Source: Prauserella salsuginis (GTDB lineage: Bacteria; Actinomycetota; Actinomycetes; Mycobacteriales; Pseudonocardiaceae). Taken from it: a stretch of DNA of 64,000 nt. The notes below the pieces were generated by a model. It searched no databases, had not been told where the DNA came from, and saw nothing but the letters and a program-made list of their open reading frames with translations. Both the position numbers and the translations under genes were made by a program. The stretch lies in the NCBI RefSeq assembly GCF_024648885.1, contig NZ_JANBBF010000009.1:124001-188000 (forward strand), written 5' to 3'. Positions 34,630 to 43,920 of the stretch are shown piece after piece; the first letter of the stretch is position 1; each line of letters starts with the position of its first letter.

Positions 34630-35577
34630 TCAGCTTAATTCGTCGAGCAGCGGATACGAGGGCTGGGCGCCGCGCTTGGTCACCGACACCGCGGCGACGT
34701 CGACCGCCCGGCGCGCCGCGTCGGCAACTGTCGCACCCGAGGCCAGCCACGTCACGAGCGCGCCGGTGAAGGCGTCGCCCGCTCCCGTCGTGTCCACGGC
34801 GGTGACCTGCGGCGATGACACCTCCACGTGGTCGATATCCGCCTGCTCGCCGCGGGTGGCGACGAGCGCTCCCTCCGGTCCGCGCGTGATCACGACCGCG
34901 TCCGGACCGAGGTCGAGCAGGCTGGCCGCGTCACTGTTGTGACTGTCGTGGCCGCCACTTCCGTCGCTGCCGCCACTGCCGTCGCCGTCGCCACTGCCGT
35001 CGCCGTCGGTGCCGAGTAGCCAGGCGGCCTCGTGTTCGTTCACCACGAGGACGTCGAGGTGCCGCAACGTCTCCTCGGACAGCTTCGCCGTGGGCGAGAG
35101 GTTCAGCACCGTGCGGACGCCGGCCCGTGCGGCGCAGGCGATCGCGTGCTCCACGACGTCGAGCGGAACCTCGAGCGAGGCGACGAGCACCTTCGCGCCC
35201 GCCGGGTCGGCGGCATCGGCCGGTGCGAGCGCGTGGTTGGCGCCGGGGGAGACGAGGATCGAGTTCTCGCCGTCGGGGGTCACGGTGATGTACGCGGCCC
35301 CGGTCGGCCGGTCGACCACACGCACGCGGTCGGTGCCGACTCCGGAACCGCGGAGCGAGTCGAGCAGCAGCCTGCCGTGGGCATCGTCACCGACCGCGCC
35401 GATCAGTGCGACGTCGGCGCCGAGGCGGGCGGCGGCCACGGCCGTGTTCGCCCCCTTGCCACCGGGGAGGATCTGCGTGTCACCACCGAGAACGGTCTCT
35501 CCACCTGCTGGCCGGCGATCCGTGGCGACGACGAGGTCGGCGTTCGCCGAGCCGACGACGAGAACAGCTTCGGTCAC
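34630..35577 (-). CDS. rbsK: Ribokinase (PfkB family) with Gly/Asp-rich insertion
   Basis: 315 residues from GTG 35577. PfkB motifs: VVGSANADLVVATDRRP, GGKGANTAVAAARLG and the catalytic VDTTGAGDAFTGAL. Between VVNEHEAAWLLG and SLLDLGPDAVVITRG lies an insertion of about 30 residues of Gly/Asp/Ser repeats and HDSHNSD, absent from typical ribokinases and likely a surface loop. Phosphorylates ribose at O5. Operon with ptsI; divergent from the TetR gene. Confidence 0.88.
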   Translation of the reverse strand: MTEAVLVVGSANADLVVATDRRPAGGETVLGGDTQILPGGKGANTAVAAARLGADVALIGAVGDDAHGRLLLDSLRGSGVGTDRVRVVDRPTGAAYITVTPDGENSILVSPGANHALAPADAADPAGAKVLVASLEVPLDVVEHAIACAARAGVRTVLNLSPTAKLSEETLRHLDVLVVNEHEAAWLLGTDGDGSGDGDGSGGSDGSGGHDSHNSDAASLLDLGPDAVVITRGPEGALVATRGEQADIDHVEVSSPQVTAVDTTGAGDAFTGALVTWLASGATVADAARRAVDVAAVSVTKRGAQPSYPLLDELS

Positions 35578-35932
35578 CCCTACACCCTGCCATGCCGCCG
35601 GTGGGGGCATTTGCAGATGCAGATATGCGGACGCAGATGTGAAAGTTTTTGTAACTGCGGCGGCGATCAGTGCGACAATCAGGCGAGCCGCCCAGCACAG
35701 GCGTTCCTACTTTCGAGTGAGACGGGAACGTCGGCGTCATGGTTGGAGCCTGCAAGGGCTCTCACAGGCATGCCGCGTTCGCGCGGTGTGTTGTCCGGCG
35801 GGACCGTCCGGTCCGGTCGGGCGTCGGGTCGCCGGCATCGGTCACGTAGCCCCCCGAGTGATCGGTGCCGGCGGCGCCCCGACTTCACCGATGAACTGCA
35901 CGCGGTGGGCGCGGCGAACATAGACTTTGCGG
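35578..35932. promoter_or_regulatory. 355-bp divergent promoter region of rbsK and tetR
   Basis: GCAGAT occurs three times in 35613-35640, followed by an AT-rich GTGAAAGTTTTTGTAAC run upstream of rbsK, a candidate control region. TAGACT at 35921-35926 lies 6 nt before the tetR ATG, the spacing of a leaderless transcript. No gene seen. Confidence 0.4.
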
Positions 35933-36838
35933 ATGGACAGGCCGTCGAGCCCACCTCCCCGTTCAGGCCCGGTATCTGCGTCGAACGCGGTTCCTGAGTC
36001 GAACGCGGTTCCGGCGCAGGATCCGCAGCCGTCGAACCCGGCCGGCTCGGCGGGCCCCGCGCCCCGAGCCGGTGCGGCACCGCACCGCGGCGGACGGGAT
36101 CAGGCGGGCAGGCGCAGGGCTCGGGAGCGCGCCGCCACCGATCGCGACATCCGGCAGACGGCGCGGACGCTCCTCGTCGAACACGGACCCGAGGCGGTGA
36201 CGCTGCGCGCGATCGCCCGCGAACTGGGCATCACCGCGCCTGCGCTGTACCGGTACTACGGATCGCGCGACGACCTGCTCGAACACCTCCGCGCCGACGT
36301 CGTAGCCGACCTGGGAGAAGCCCTGGCCGGTGAGATCGCCGGGCACGAGGCCGGCGGACCGCGGCGGTTGTTCGCGATCTGCCGCGGGTTCCGGCAGTGG
36401 GCGTTGGCGCACATCAACGAGTTCACGCTGGTGTTCGCGTCGGGTGCGACCGCGGCGACGAGCAGTACGGCCAAGTTGCAGCAACTCACCGAACCGTTCG
36501 GCAGGCTCTTCCTCCTCGCCGCGGGCGACGTGCTGCTCGCCGACGAGGCGGCACTGCCCAGCGACGACGTCGTGCCCGCCGAGCTGCGCGACGATCTGGC
36601 CGGTTACCGTGACGCGCTACTGGCTGTGCTGGCCGGGGCCGGAATCGACGTGCCGCCGCAGCGGCTCACCGTGGGCACGACGTACCTGATGATGCAGTTC
36701 TGGGCGCGGCTGTACGGCCACGTCACCCTCGAGGTGTTCGGGAACTATCCGATCCCGCTGGCGAAGCCCGATGCGCTGTTCGACGCCCTGCTGGCGGACC
36801 TGGCCAGGGAGATCGGCCTCGACACCACCGTGACCTGA
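35933..36838 (+). CDS. TetR-family transcriptional regulator
   Basis: 301 residues from ATG 35933. A 65-residue Pro/Arg-rich N-terminal extension precedes the HTH (DIRQTARTLLVEHGPEAVTLRAIARELGITAPALYRYYGSRDDLL); the C-terminal domain is a TetR_C-type helical bundle (VGTTYLMMQFWARLYGHVTLEVFG). Ligand and targets unknown; it may control the divergent rbsK-ptsI operon, though TetR proteins do not usually control sugar kinases. Confidence 0.85.
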   Translation: MDRPSSPPPRSGPVSASNAVPESNAVPAQDPQPSNPAGSAGPAPRAGAAPHRGGRDQAGRRRARERAATDRDIRQTARTLLVEHGPEAVTLRAIARELGITAPALYRYYGSRDDLLEHLRADVVADLGEALAGEIAGHEAGGPRRLFAICRGFRQWALAHINEFTLVFASGATAATSSTAKLQQLTEPFGRLFLLAAGDVLLADEAALPSDDVVPAELRDDLAGYRDALLAVLAGAGIDVPPQRLTVGTTYLMMQFWARLYGHVTLEVFGNYPIPLAKPDALFDALLADLAREIGLDTTVT

Positions 36839-36844
36839 GCGCCC

Positions 36845-36877
36845 CCAAGGTGCCCGTGCCCCCCGAGGGCACCTTGG
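36845..36877 (+). terminator. Hairpin after the TetR gene
   Basis: CCAAGGTGCCC and GGGCACCTTGG form a perfect 11-bp stem six bp after the stop. Its right arm continues TTGCATTGA, the same 3' flank seen in the 24-bp inverted repeat at 38092. Confidence 0.75.
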
Positions 36878-36933
36878 TTGCATTGAACGCGACGAATCCT
36901 CCCCTCGCGAAGCCGCCCCAGCGGGCCGTCACG

Positions 36934-37962
36934 TCATGCAGCGGGGAAGTCCGGCCCACTGGACGTCGACCCCCGCGATGCTGACGCGCTGTCGAGTCCG
37001 ACGATCCGCACCCGTGGGCGACCGAGTTCGGAAGCGGCACGGTAGGCGGCTTCGAGCTCACTGCGCACGGTGCTCGGGTTGCCTCGCAGTTCCGAAGGCA
37101 GCGTCTGCACGACCGGAACGCTCACCTGGCCGTACCGGGAGTTGCGTTTCACGGTCCGGTCGTACGCGTCCCGTGAGTAGTGGAACTCGGCCGAGTCGAT
37201 TTCCCACGCCAGTCCGACGTCGTCCCACCAGGCGTCAGGAGTGGCGATATACCGCCCATCAGGGGAGAACAGCTTGACGTTCCAGTGGGTCGGCGGACGA
37301 GACATCGCTGCAGTGAGCCGCTTCGCATCCAGTTCCGCGACGGATCGCAGGTGTGTGATCTCGCTGAGGATCCGTCGGGGAATCGCCGTGCCGCGTTGCC
37401 CACCGATGTCGAGCTCCACCCGAAGGTCGTCGGGCGTGCAATGTCCGCGCTGCATCGCTTCGAACAGCAGATTCGCGACCGGTTCATCAGCCCGAAGCCG
37501 GCGTGCGGCGTCCAGCGCCGCCCGCCGGACCGTAGCCACAGGAACATCGTCGATGTACGTACTTCTCGGCATGCGTCGGGTCCGCTCGACCAGTACGAAA
37601 CCAGAACTTTCGACACGATGCGTGTGCGGGATCAGGATGTGGATCTTCTCGGGATCGCGTGCCGTTGTGCCGAACTTGTTCAGGCGCAAACCCTGCCGTC
37701 GACATGCGTGAACACCCGTGATCAGCGCGCCCGGACCGCCGTACAGCAACGCGGCTGTCAACTGTTGGTCGAGGGTCGGTGGGGAGTTCTCGAGCAGAAT
37801 GATGCCAGGCAGGAGACGCTGCCACGGCCCACCGGGAAGGCAGCGGCGATAAACCGTGCTCTTGTCGACGGTCAGTTCCTGCAGCGTTGCCGCGCGCGTC
37901 ACGCCCAGTCTGCTGTGCAGCCTTAACGTCTCGGGGTTGTCAGCCCATCGCCCTCGTCTCAT
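36934..37962 (-). CDS. AbiEi-like/DUF559-type actinobacterial protein
   Basis: 342 residues. N-terminal winged-helix-like part (GVTRAATLQELTVDKSTVYRRCLPGGPWQRLLPGI) resembles AbiEi antitoxin domains, followed by LITGVHACRRQGLR and VPVATVRRAALDAARRL. The C-terminal part (AWEIDSAEFHYSRDAYDRTVKRN ... VVQTLPSELR) recalls the Vsr/DUF559 nuclease-like fold. Members of this actinobacterial family are multi-copy and rarely sit beside a toxin; none is next to it here, so a toxin-antitoxin role is not supported. Confidence 0.65.
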   Translation of the reverse strand: MRRGRWADNPETLRLHSRLGVTRAATLQELTVDKSTVYRRCLPGGPWQRLLPGIILLENSPPTLDQQLTAALLYGGPGALITGVHACRRQGLRLNKFGTTARDPEKIHILIPHTHRVESSGFVLVERTRRMPRSTYIDDVPVATVRRAALDAARRLRADEPVANLLFEAMQRGHCTPDDLRVELDIGGQRGTAIPRRILSEITHLRSVAELDAKRLTAAMSRPPTHWNVKLFSPDGRYIATPDAWWDDVGLAWEIDSAEFHYSRDAYDRTVKRNSRYGQVSVPVVQTLPSELRGNPSTVRSELEAAYRAASELGRPRVRIVGLDSASASRGSTSSGPDFPAA

Positions 37963-38015
37963 CCGTCCGATCGTGCGGACCGCCGGGGGACGACGGAACC
38001 ACTGATCGTCATCCC

Positions 38016-38042
38016 TGTGGACAACCGGCGCGATGTGGACAA
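38016..38042 (-). promoter_or_regulatory. Two tandem perfect DnaA boxes
   Basis: TGTGGACAA occurs at 38016-38024 and 38034-38042, each the exact complement of the actinomycete DnaA box TTGTCCACA, 18 bp apart and in the same orientation, in a non-coding gap. Confidence 0.6.
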
Positions 38043-38091
38043 CTCGCGTCCACGGTTCGACACGACCGGCCCGTCGGCGATTCGGACCGCC

Positions 38092-38144
38092 GCCCCCAGG
38101 GGCACTTTGGTTGCATTGAGTGCAACCAAAGTGCCCCTGGGGGC
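38092..38144 (-). terminator. 24-bp perfect inverted repeat after leuS
   Basis: Arms 38092-38115 and 38121-38144 are perfectly complementary with a TTGAG loop; core CACTTTGGTTGCA. It starts 14 bp after the leuS stop and would be a very strong terminator; related half-elements lie at 36869 and elsewhere. Confidence 0.8.
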
Positions 38145-38157
38145 TTTCCGCACTTCC

Positions 38158-41010
38158 TCAGACGACGACGTTGACCAGCTTGCGCGGTACGACGATGACC
38201 TTCTTCGGCTCGCCGCCGTCCAGCGCCGCCGCGATCTTCTCGTCGGCCAGCGCCGCCGCCTGCACGTCGTCGGAGCTCGCGTCGGCCGCGACCGTGATCC
38301 GCGAACGCACCTTGCCGTTGACCTGGATCGGGTATTCGACCGTGTCGTCGACCAGGTACTTCTCGTCCGCCACCGGGAACGGGCCGTGCACCAGCGTGTC
38401 CGGGTGGCCCAACCGGTGCCACAGCTCCTCGGCCATGTGCGGGCACAACGGCGCCAGCATCAGCACCATCGGCTCGGCCAGCGCGCGCGGCGTGGCCCCT
38501 GCGGAACCGTACGTCTTCGTGACGTGGTTGTTCAGCTCGATCAGCTTCGCGCCCGCCGTGTTGAACCGCAGCTCGGCGTAGTCCTCGCGCACGTTCGCGA
38601 TGGTCTTGTTCAGCAGCTTCAGATCCGTCTCCGACAGCTCGTCGTCGGAAACGCGCAGGTCACCGGTGTTCTCGTCGACCACAAGGCGCCACAGTCGCTG
38701 CAGGAAGCGGTGCGCGCCGACGACGTCCTTCGTCGCCCACGGCTTCGAATCGGCCAGCGGCCCCATGGACATCTCGTAGAAGCGGAACGTGTCGGCCCCG
38801 AAGGTGTCGGCCATCTCGTCGGGAGCGACCGAGTTCTTCAGGCTCTTGCCCATCTTCCCGTATTCCTGGGTGACCTCTTCGCCGTTGTGGAAGAACTTCC
38901 CGTCGGACTCGGTCACCTCCTCGGCGGGTACGTACACGCCACGGGAGTCGGTGTAGGCGTAGGCCTGGATGTAGCCCTGGTTGAACAGCTTCCGGTACGG
39001 CTCGGACGACGAGAGGAAGCCCAGGTCGTGCAGCACCTTGTGCCAGAACCGCGAGTACAGCAGGTGCAGCACCGCGTGCTCGACACCGCCGACGTACAGG
39101 TCCAGCCCGCCCGGGTCGTTCACGCCGTGCTCGGCGGCGCGCGGACCCATCCAGTACCGCTCGTTCTCCGGGTCGACGAACTGCTCCTCGTTCGTCGGGT
39201 CGACGTAGCGCAACTGGTACCAGCACGAACCGGCCCATTGCGGCATCACGTTGGTGTCGCGGCGGTACTTCTTCGGCCCGTCGCCCAGGTCCAGCGTGAC
39301 CTCGACCCAGTCGGTGGCCTTCGCCAGCGGCGGCTCGGGCTCCGAGTCGGCGTCGTCCGGGTCGAACGTCTTCGGCGAGTACTCGTCGACGTCCGGCAGC
39401 ACGACCGGCAACTGGTCCTCGGGCAGCGGGATCGGCGTGCCGTGCTCGTCGTAGACGATGGGGAACGGCTCGCCCCAGTACCGCTGCCGCGCGAACAGCC
39501 AGTCGCGCAGCTTGTACGCCGCGGTGCCCTCGCCGTGGCCCTTCTCCTCCAGCCAGCCGATGATGGTCTTCTTGGCGTCGTCGACGCCGAGGCCGTTCAG
39601 GCTGATGTCCTCGTTGGTGGAGTTGATGGCGGTGCCGTCACCGGTGTAGGCCTCGTCGGCCGGGTGCCCCTCCGGCGCCTCGACGGTGCGCAGGATCGGC
39701 AGCTCGAACTTGGTCGCGAACTCGAAGTCGCGCTCGTCGTGCGCCGGCACCGCCATGACGGCGCCCGTGCCGTACCCCATCAGCACGTAGTCGGCGATGA
39801 ACACCGGGATGGACTCGCCGTTGGCCGGGTTCGTCGCGTACGAGCCGGTGAACACGCCGGTCTTGTCCCTGGTCTCCTGGCGGTCCAGGTCGGACTTGCG
39901 CGCGGTCTCCTTGCGGTACGCCTCGACGGCCTCGGCCGGTGTCGCCGCGCCGCCCGTCCAAGCCTCCTTCGCGCCCTCGGGCCAGGCGTCGGCGGTCAGC
40001 TTGTCGACCAGCGGGTGTTCGGGCGCCAGCACCATGTACGTCGACCCGAACAGCGTGTCCGGGCGCGTGGTGAACACCTCGATGGTGTCGTCGCCCACCG
40101 GGAATCGGACGTTCGCACCGCGCGAGCGGCCGATCCAGTTGCGCTGCATGGACTTGACCTTCTCGGGCCAGTCCAGCAGATCCAGGTCGTCGACCAGGCG
40201 GTCGGCGTACGCGGTGATCCGCATCATCCACTGCCGCAGCGGCTTGCGGAACACGGGGAAGTTGCCGCGCTCGGTCAGCCCCTCGGCGGTGACCTCCTCG
40301 TTCGCGACGACCGTGCCCAGGCCGGGCGCCCAGTTGACGGGCGCCTCGGAGATGTACACCAGCCGGTACTCGTCGATGACCTTCCGCTGCTCGGCGGCCG
40401 ACAGCTCCGACCAGGCGCGGCCGTCCGGCGTCTCGCGCTCACCGGCCGCGAACTGCTTCTCCAGCTCCGCTACCGGCCGCGCCTTGTTCTCGCGGTCGTC
40501 GTAGTACGAGTTGAAGATCTGCAGGAAGATCCACTGCGTCCACTTGTAGAACTCGATGTCCGTGGTCGCGATGCGGCGGCGCTCGTCGTGGCCGAAGCCC
40601 AGGCGGCGAATCTGGTCCAGGTACCGCTCGATGTTGCGCTCGGTCGTGGTGCGCGGGTGCGTACCGGTCTGCACCGCGTACTGCTCCGCGGGCAGGCCGA
40701 ACGAGTCGAAACCCATCGTGTGCAGCACGTTCCGGCCGATCATGCGGTTGTACCGCGCGAACACGTCGGTGCTGATGAAGCCCAGCGGGTGGCCGACGTG
40801 CAAGCCCGAACCCGACGGATACGGGAACATGTCCTGCACGAACAGCTTGTCGGACGGCATCGGCGCGGACTCGTCCGAGAGCGGGCCGGCCGGATTGGGG
40901 GCGTGGTAGGTGCCGTGATCGGACCAGTAGTCCTGCCAGCGCCGCTCGATCTGCCCCGCCAACGCCGCGTTGTACCGCTGCGCCGGGGTCGTATCGCTGC
41001 CGTCTGTCAT
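38158..41010 (-). CDS. leuS: Leucyl-tRNA synthetase
   Basis: 950 residues, class I synthetase. HIGH-type motif in [16 protein letters not shown], the editing (CP1) domain with [18 protein letters not shown] and the KMSKS equivalent in [11 protein letters not shown]-terminal anticodon and tRNA-binding domains end with RKLVNVVV. Charges tRNA-Leu. Upstream lies a short leader frame with three Leu codons and a terminator-like hairpin, suggesting leucine-responsive attenuation. Confidence 0.97.
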   Translation of the reverse strand: MTDGSDTTPAQRYNAALAGQIERRWQDYWSDHGTYHAPNPAGPLSDESAPMPSDKLFVQDMFPYPSGSGLHVGHPLGFISTDVFARYNRMIGRNVLHTMGFDSFGLPAEQYAVQTGTHPRTTTERNIERYLDQIRRLGFGHDERRRIATTDIEFYKWTQWIFLQIFNSYYDDRENKARPVAELEKQFAAGERETPDGRAWSELSAAEQRKVIDEYRLVYISEAPVNWAPGLGTVVANEEVTAEGLTERGNFPVFRKPLRQWMMRITAYADRLVDDLDLLDWPEKVKSMQRNWIGRSRGANVRFPVGDDTIEVFTTRPDTLFGSTYMVLAPEHPLVDKLTADAWPEGAKEAWTGGAATPAEAVEAYRKETARKSDLDRQETRDKTGVFTGSYATNPANGESIPVFIADYVLMGYGTGAVMAVPAHDERDFEFATKFELPILRTVEAPEGHPADEAYTGDGTAINSTNEDISLNGLGVDDAKKTIIGWLEEKGHGEGTAAYKLRDWLFARQRYWGEPFPIVYDEHGTPIPLPEDQLPVVLPDVDEYSPKTFDPDDADSEPEPPLAKATDWVEVTLDLGDGPKKYRRDTNVMPQWAGSCWYQLRYVDPTNEEQFVDPENERYWMGPRAAEHGVNDPGGLDLYVGGVEHAVLHLLYSRFWHKVLHDLGFLSSSEPYRKLFNQGYIQAYAYTDSRGVYVPAEEVTESDGKFFHNGEEVTQEYGKMGKSLKNSVAPDEMADTFGADTFRFYEMSMGPLADSKPWATKDVVGAHRFLQRLWRLVVDENTGDLRVSDDELSETDLKLLNKTIANVREDYAELRFNTAGAKLIELNNHVTKTYGSAGATPRALAEPMVLMLAPLCPHMAEELWHRLGHPDTLVHGPFPVADEKYLVDDTVEYPIQVNGKVRSRITVAADASSDDVQAAALADEKIAAALDGGEPKKVIVVPRKLVNVVV

Positions 41011-41084
41011 CTCTCGCCGGAACCCTTCCGCACTCGTGGCCTGCCCGCCTGTGGCATCTGGTCTAACGCCCTGAAAAGCAATCG

Positions 41085-41176
41085 ACCCCCCAGCCTGGAG
41101 GCATGAGGGGTTCGCCGCGCCGACCGCTGGTCGCGGGTCAGCGCGGCCGGCTAAGGAGCAGGCTCGCCGAATTCAC
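41085..41176 (-). promoter_or_regulatory. Putative leucine attenuator of leuS
   Basis: Read leftward, GTG at 41176 (GGGAG 12 nt upstream) opens a 12-codon frame, [12 protein letters not shown], with CTG CTC CTT in a row and a stop at 41138. A CGACC/GGTCG hairpin follows, then a hairpin ACCCC...GGGGT with inner GCC/GGC pairs (41111-41085) and the T-rich TTGCTTTT at about 41077-41070, 60 bp before the leuS ATG. The layout fits leader-peptide attenuation, an established mechanism for leuA and ilv genes in actinobacteria. The remaining gap (41177-41380) shows only promoter sequence. Confidence 0.5.
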
Positions 41177-41380
41177 GGTGCCATGGTAACTCCCGATGTC
41201 ACCCGGTTTACGTAGGCGTACTGGTCCGGGGCCGCAACCGGCGGTGCGATCACACCGGGTGCCGCCGCCGTGACCCCGCGCACCGAGCATCACCGCGGCC
41301 GTTTCCGCACGGCATGACGCTGCGCACAGCCGGTTCGGGTGTCGACATGACGATCCGGTCCGCTGCGTATTCTCGGGGTC

Positions 41381-41818
41381 GTGATCGTCGTGATCGTCGC
41401 CTCGTTGATTCCCGCAGTCCTCGGCGTCCTCGTCGGCTGGGGCGGTGTCCTCGGCCTGCGCGAGAAGCTGCCTCGTGACCGCGGGGCAGGCGTGCGCACG
41501 CGGGCGACACTGCGCAGTGACGAGGCGTTCCGGGTTGCGAACCGCGTTGCGGGGCTGCCGACCATCGCGGCGGGCGCCGTCGGCGTGCTGGCAGGCGTGG
41601 CCGGTTTCGTGATGCCGAGCATCTGGGGAACGGTGATCGCCGCGGCGATCGGCCTCGTCGGCATGTTCGCGCTGGTCGCGGGCGGTGGAGCGCTCGGGAA
41701 CCGGGCGGCGCAGGCCGTGCCCGAACCGGCGCCCGAACCCGCGGGCTGCGGCGGCTGCGCGTGCGGCGGAGGCGGCTGCGGCGCTCTTGCAGCCGCGCAA
41801 GCCGACGAGGCGCAGTAG
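41381..41818 (+). CDS. SdpI-family membrane protein with Cys-rich tail
   Basis: 145 residues: three hydrophobic spans and the SdpI hallmark RGAGVRTRATLRSDEAFRVANRVAG after span one. The C-terminus is unusual: EPAGCGGCACGGGGCGAL, five cysteines in about 15 residues, a possible metal-binding tail. SdpI proteins give immunity to killing peptides in Bacillus, but actinobacterial members are uncharacterised. GTG 41381 lies 7 nt after TATTCT, so the transcript may be leaderless. Confidence 0.75.
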   Translation: MIVVIVASLIPAVLGVLVGWGGVLGLREKLPRDRGAGVRTRATLRSDEAFRVANRVAGLPTIAAGAVGVLAGVAGFVMPSIWGTVIAAAIGLVGMFALVAGGGALGNRAAQAVPEPAPEPAGCGGCACGGGGCGALAAAQADEAQ

Positions 41819-41830
41819 CCGGGTTTCGAT

Positions 41831-41852
41831 GCCCCAAGGGCACCTTTGGGGC
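41831..41852 (+). terminator. Hairpin after the SdpI-type gene
   Basis: GCCCCAA and TTGGGGC form a 7-bp stem with an 8-nt loop, 12 bp after the stop; a second short hairpin (ACGTTCG/CGAACGT) follows. Confidence 0.5.
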
Positions 41853-41968
41853 GCCCACACGTTCGTGTCGAACGTGCCCAGTAGTCGCATGCCCATTGGG
41901 CCGTTGCGTCCGCCTCGGATGGGCCGAGGCGGGAGGGCGTGCCCTGGGAAGCTTTGAGCACTGCGACG

Positions 41969-43207
41969 TCACGGCCGTTCGAAGGTTCGCAGCGGGCGGT
42001 CGGTGAGCGTCAGCACGCACAGGCCCACCACGCAGAGCAGGCCGCCCGACACCGCCGCGAACGGCGCCGACGTCATCCCGGCGACACTGCCCGCGCGGAA
42101 GTTGCCCACATCCGGGCCCGCCGCGCCGAGGACGAATTCCACGCTGCTCACCCGTCCGCGATACGAATCCGGCGTCGCCAGCTGCGTCGTCGCGCCGCGC
42201 GACACCACCGCCATCACGTCGCATGCGCCCGCGACCGCCAAGCAGCCGAGCGCGACCCACAGCGGCTCCGCCAGCCCGAACCCCGCCAGCCCGAACCCCG
42301 TCAGGGCGACGCCCCATCCCAGCGACCCTGCGAGCTGCACCGCCCCGAGTCGCCGGGCCCGGGCGAACACGCCCGATGCCAGGCCCGCCAGCAGCCCGCC
42401 CACGGCGATCGCCGACAGGAACCAGCCGATCAGTCGCGGATCGCCGTCGAACCGCTGCGCGGCGATCGCCGGGAACAGCGCCACCGGCATGGCGACCACA
42501 GTCGCCAGCACGTCCGTCAGGAACGACCCGCCGAGCACCGGGTTGACCACCACGAACCGCAGCCCCGCCGCGATGGAACGCAGCCCGGGACGGTCCCCGC
42601 CCTCGGGCCGTATCGAGGGCAACCCGCCCAGGCCGCAGGCGGCCACCAGCAGGAACGACGCGTCGAGCGCGTACGCACCGGCCGGGTCCCACGCCGCCGT
42701 GACCACTCCGCCGAGTGCGGGCCCCACCAGCAGCGCCACCTGGAAGCTCAGGCTCGACAACGCCAGCCCGGCGCCGAGCTGCCCGGACGGCAGGAGGTTC
42801 ACCGCCAGCGTCCGCCGCGCGGGCGCCCCGAGACCGGCCAGCGCTCCCTGCACCCCGACCAGAACCAGCAGCAGCACGAACGACCGCAGCTCCGCAAACG
42901 CTTGCGCCGCGAGCGACGCCGCCGCGACCGTCTGGCCGACCGTGGTCCACAGCACGAGCCGCCGCCGATCGACGGCGTCGGCCAGTGTGCCACCGACCAG
43001 TCCACACACCACCATGCCGACCGCCTGCGCCAACCCGACGGCGCCGACCGCGAACGAACTGCCCGTCAGCGCCCACGCCTGCGCGAGCACCGCCACCACA
43101 GCGACCTGCTGCCCGAACATCGACGCCGAGGTGCTGATCCACAGCCTGCGGAAGTCCGCGCTGGTTCGGAGCGGCCGCACGTCGACGAGCGCGCGACGCA
43201 GGCTCAC
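41969..43207 (-). CDS. Major facilitator superfamily exporter
   Basis: 412 residues with about eleven to twelve spans. Starts with ALVDVRPLRTSADFRRLW, typical of EntS-like MFS exporters, with motif A GGTLADAVDRRRLVLW after span two and DSYRGRVSSVEFVLG near span ten. Substrate unknown. Downstream of a MarR regulator on the same strand, the usual arrangement for a regulated drug exporter. The 150-bp gap holds a duplicated GCCGGGTTCAGGGC. Confidence 0.88.
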   Translation of the reverse strand: MSLRRALVDVRPLRTSADFRRLWISTSASMFGQQVAVVAVLAQAWALTGSSFAVGAVGLAQAVGMVVCGLVGGTLADAVDRRRLVLWTTVGQTVAAASLAAQAFAELRSFVLLLVLVGVQGALAGLGAPARRTLAVNLLPSGQLGAGLALSSLSFQVALLVGPALGGVVTAAWDPAGAYALDASFLLVAACGLGGLPSIRPEGGDRPGLRSIAAGLRFVVVNPVLGGSFLTDVLATVVAMPVALFPAIAAQRFDGDPRLIGWFLSAIAVGGLLAGLASGVFARARRLGAVQLAGSLGWGVALTGFGLAGFGLAEPLWVALGCLAVAGACDVMAVVSRGATTQLATPDSYRGRVSSVEFVLGAAGPDVGNFRAGSVAGMTSAPFAAVSGGLLCVVGLCVLTLTDRPLRTFERP

Positions 43208-43355
43208 GACCCGATCCCGCAGGGAAGTTCCGCGCAGCCGGGTTCAGGGCTGCCGGGTTCAGGGCGGAGGTGTTCGGATCCGGGGTGTTCGGCGGGGTGA
43301 TGCGCGGCGCGGTGGCGTTCGGGGTCGTGCCGAGGGGCGCGTGGCCCCGGCACGC

Positions 43356-43850
43356 TCACGGCGAGTCCGGAAGCCGGGCCGCGATGCGATCGCGGAACGA
43401 CCTCCGTTCGAGCGCGGCGGCCATGTCCTCGACGACGCGACCGAAGGAGTACGGCAGTTCGGCGTCGAGCTCGGCGACGGCCTCCTCGGTGGCGCGCCAC
43501 TCGGCTTCGAGGAACGGCAGCAGCTCGCGGCCTGCGTCGGTGAGTTCGACGACGCGGGTGCGCGCGTCGTCGCCGGGACGCGTGACGACCAGGCCGTCGC
43601 CGCGGAGGGAGGCGACCGTCTGGCTCATCGCCGAATGCGTGACCTCGGTGGCTTCGGCGAGCTTGCGAATGGTCATCGGTCCGCGCCTGCCGAGGCGGAT
43701 CAGCGGCATCGTGTGTCTCGGCCGGACGTCCACGCCGCGTTCGGCGTACAGCCGCGCGATCTCGGCGTCCATCGCGTCCTGCAGCCTTCGCAAGGGTCGC
43801 CAGAAGCCGACGTCGGTCGGATCGCCTTGACCAGGGGTTTCGTCACTCAC
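43356..43850 (-). CDS. MarR-family transcriptional regulator
   Basis: 164 residues with winged HTH: TIRKLAEATEVTHSAMSQTVASLRGDGLV and wing VTRPGDDARTRVVELTDAGREL. A 30-bp palindromic operator lies 9 nt before the start, indicating autoregulation; the MFS exporter downstream is the likely second target. Confidence 0.92.
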   Translation of the reverse strand: MSDETPGQGDPTDVGFWRPLRRLQDAMDAEIARLYAERGVDVRPRHTMPLIRLGRRGPMTIRKLAEATEVTHSAMSQTVASLRGDGLVVTRPGDDARTRVVELTDAGRELLPFLEAEWRATEEAVAELDAELPYSFGRVVEDMAAALERRSFRDRIAARLPDSP

Positions 43851-43858
43851 TCGGATAC

Positions 43859-43888
43859 TGTAACAGGGCTTATATAAGCACTGTTACA
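43859..43888. promoter_or_regulatory. MarR operator
   Basis: TGTAACAG, 2 bp, CTTATATAAG, 2 bp, CTGTTACA: outer arms are perfectly complementary and the centre is itself a perfect 10-bp palindrome. TTATAT may double as the -10 of the marR promoter. Confidence 0.75.
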
Positions 43889-43920
43889 TTGGCACGGCCC
43901 AACTGGCCGTCCGCAGCCGG

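Noticed and set aside
36934-37962. Abi/toxin-antitoxin system
   Set aside because: Only the AbiEi-like protein is present; no nucleotidyltransferase AbiEii partner next to it.
38017-41106. 1029-codon rightward frame opposite leuS
   Set aside because: Antisense shadow of leuS (Val/Arg/Leu/His-rich, no motif).
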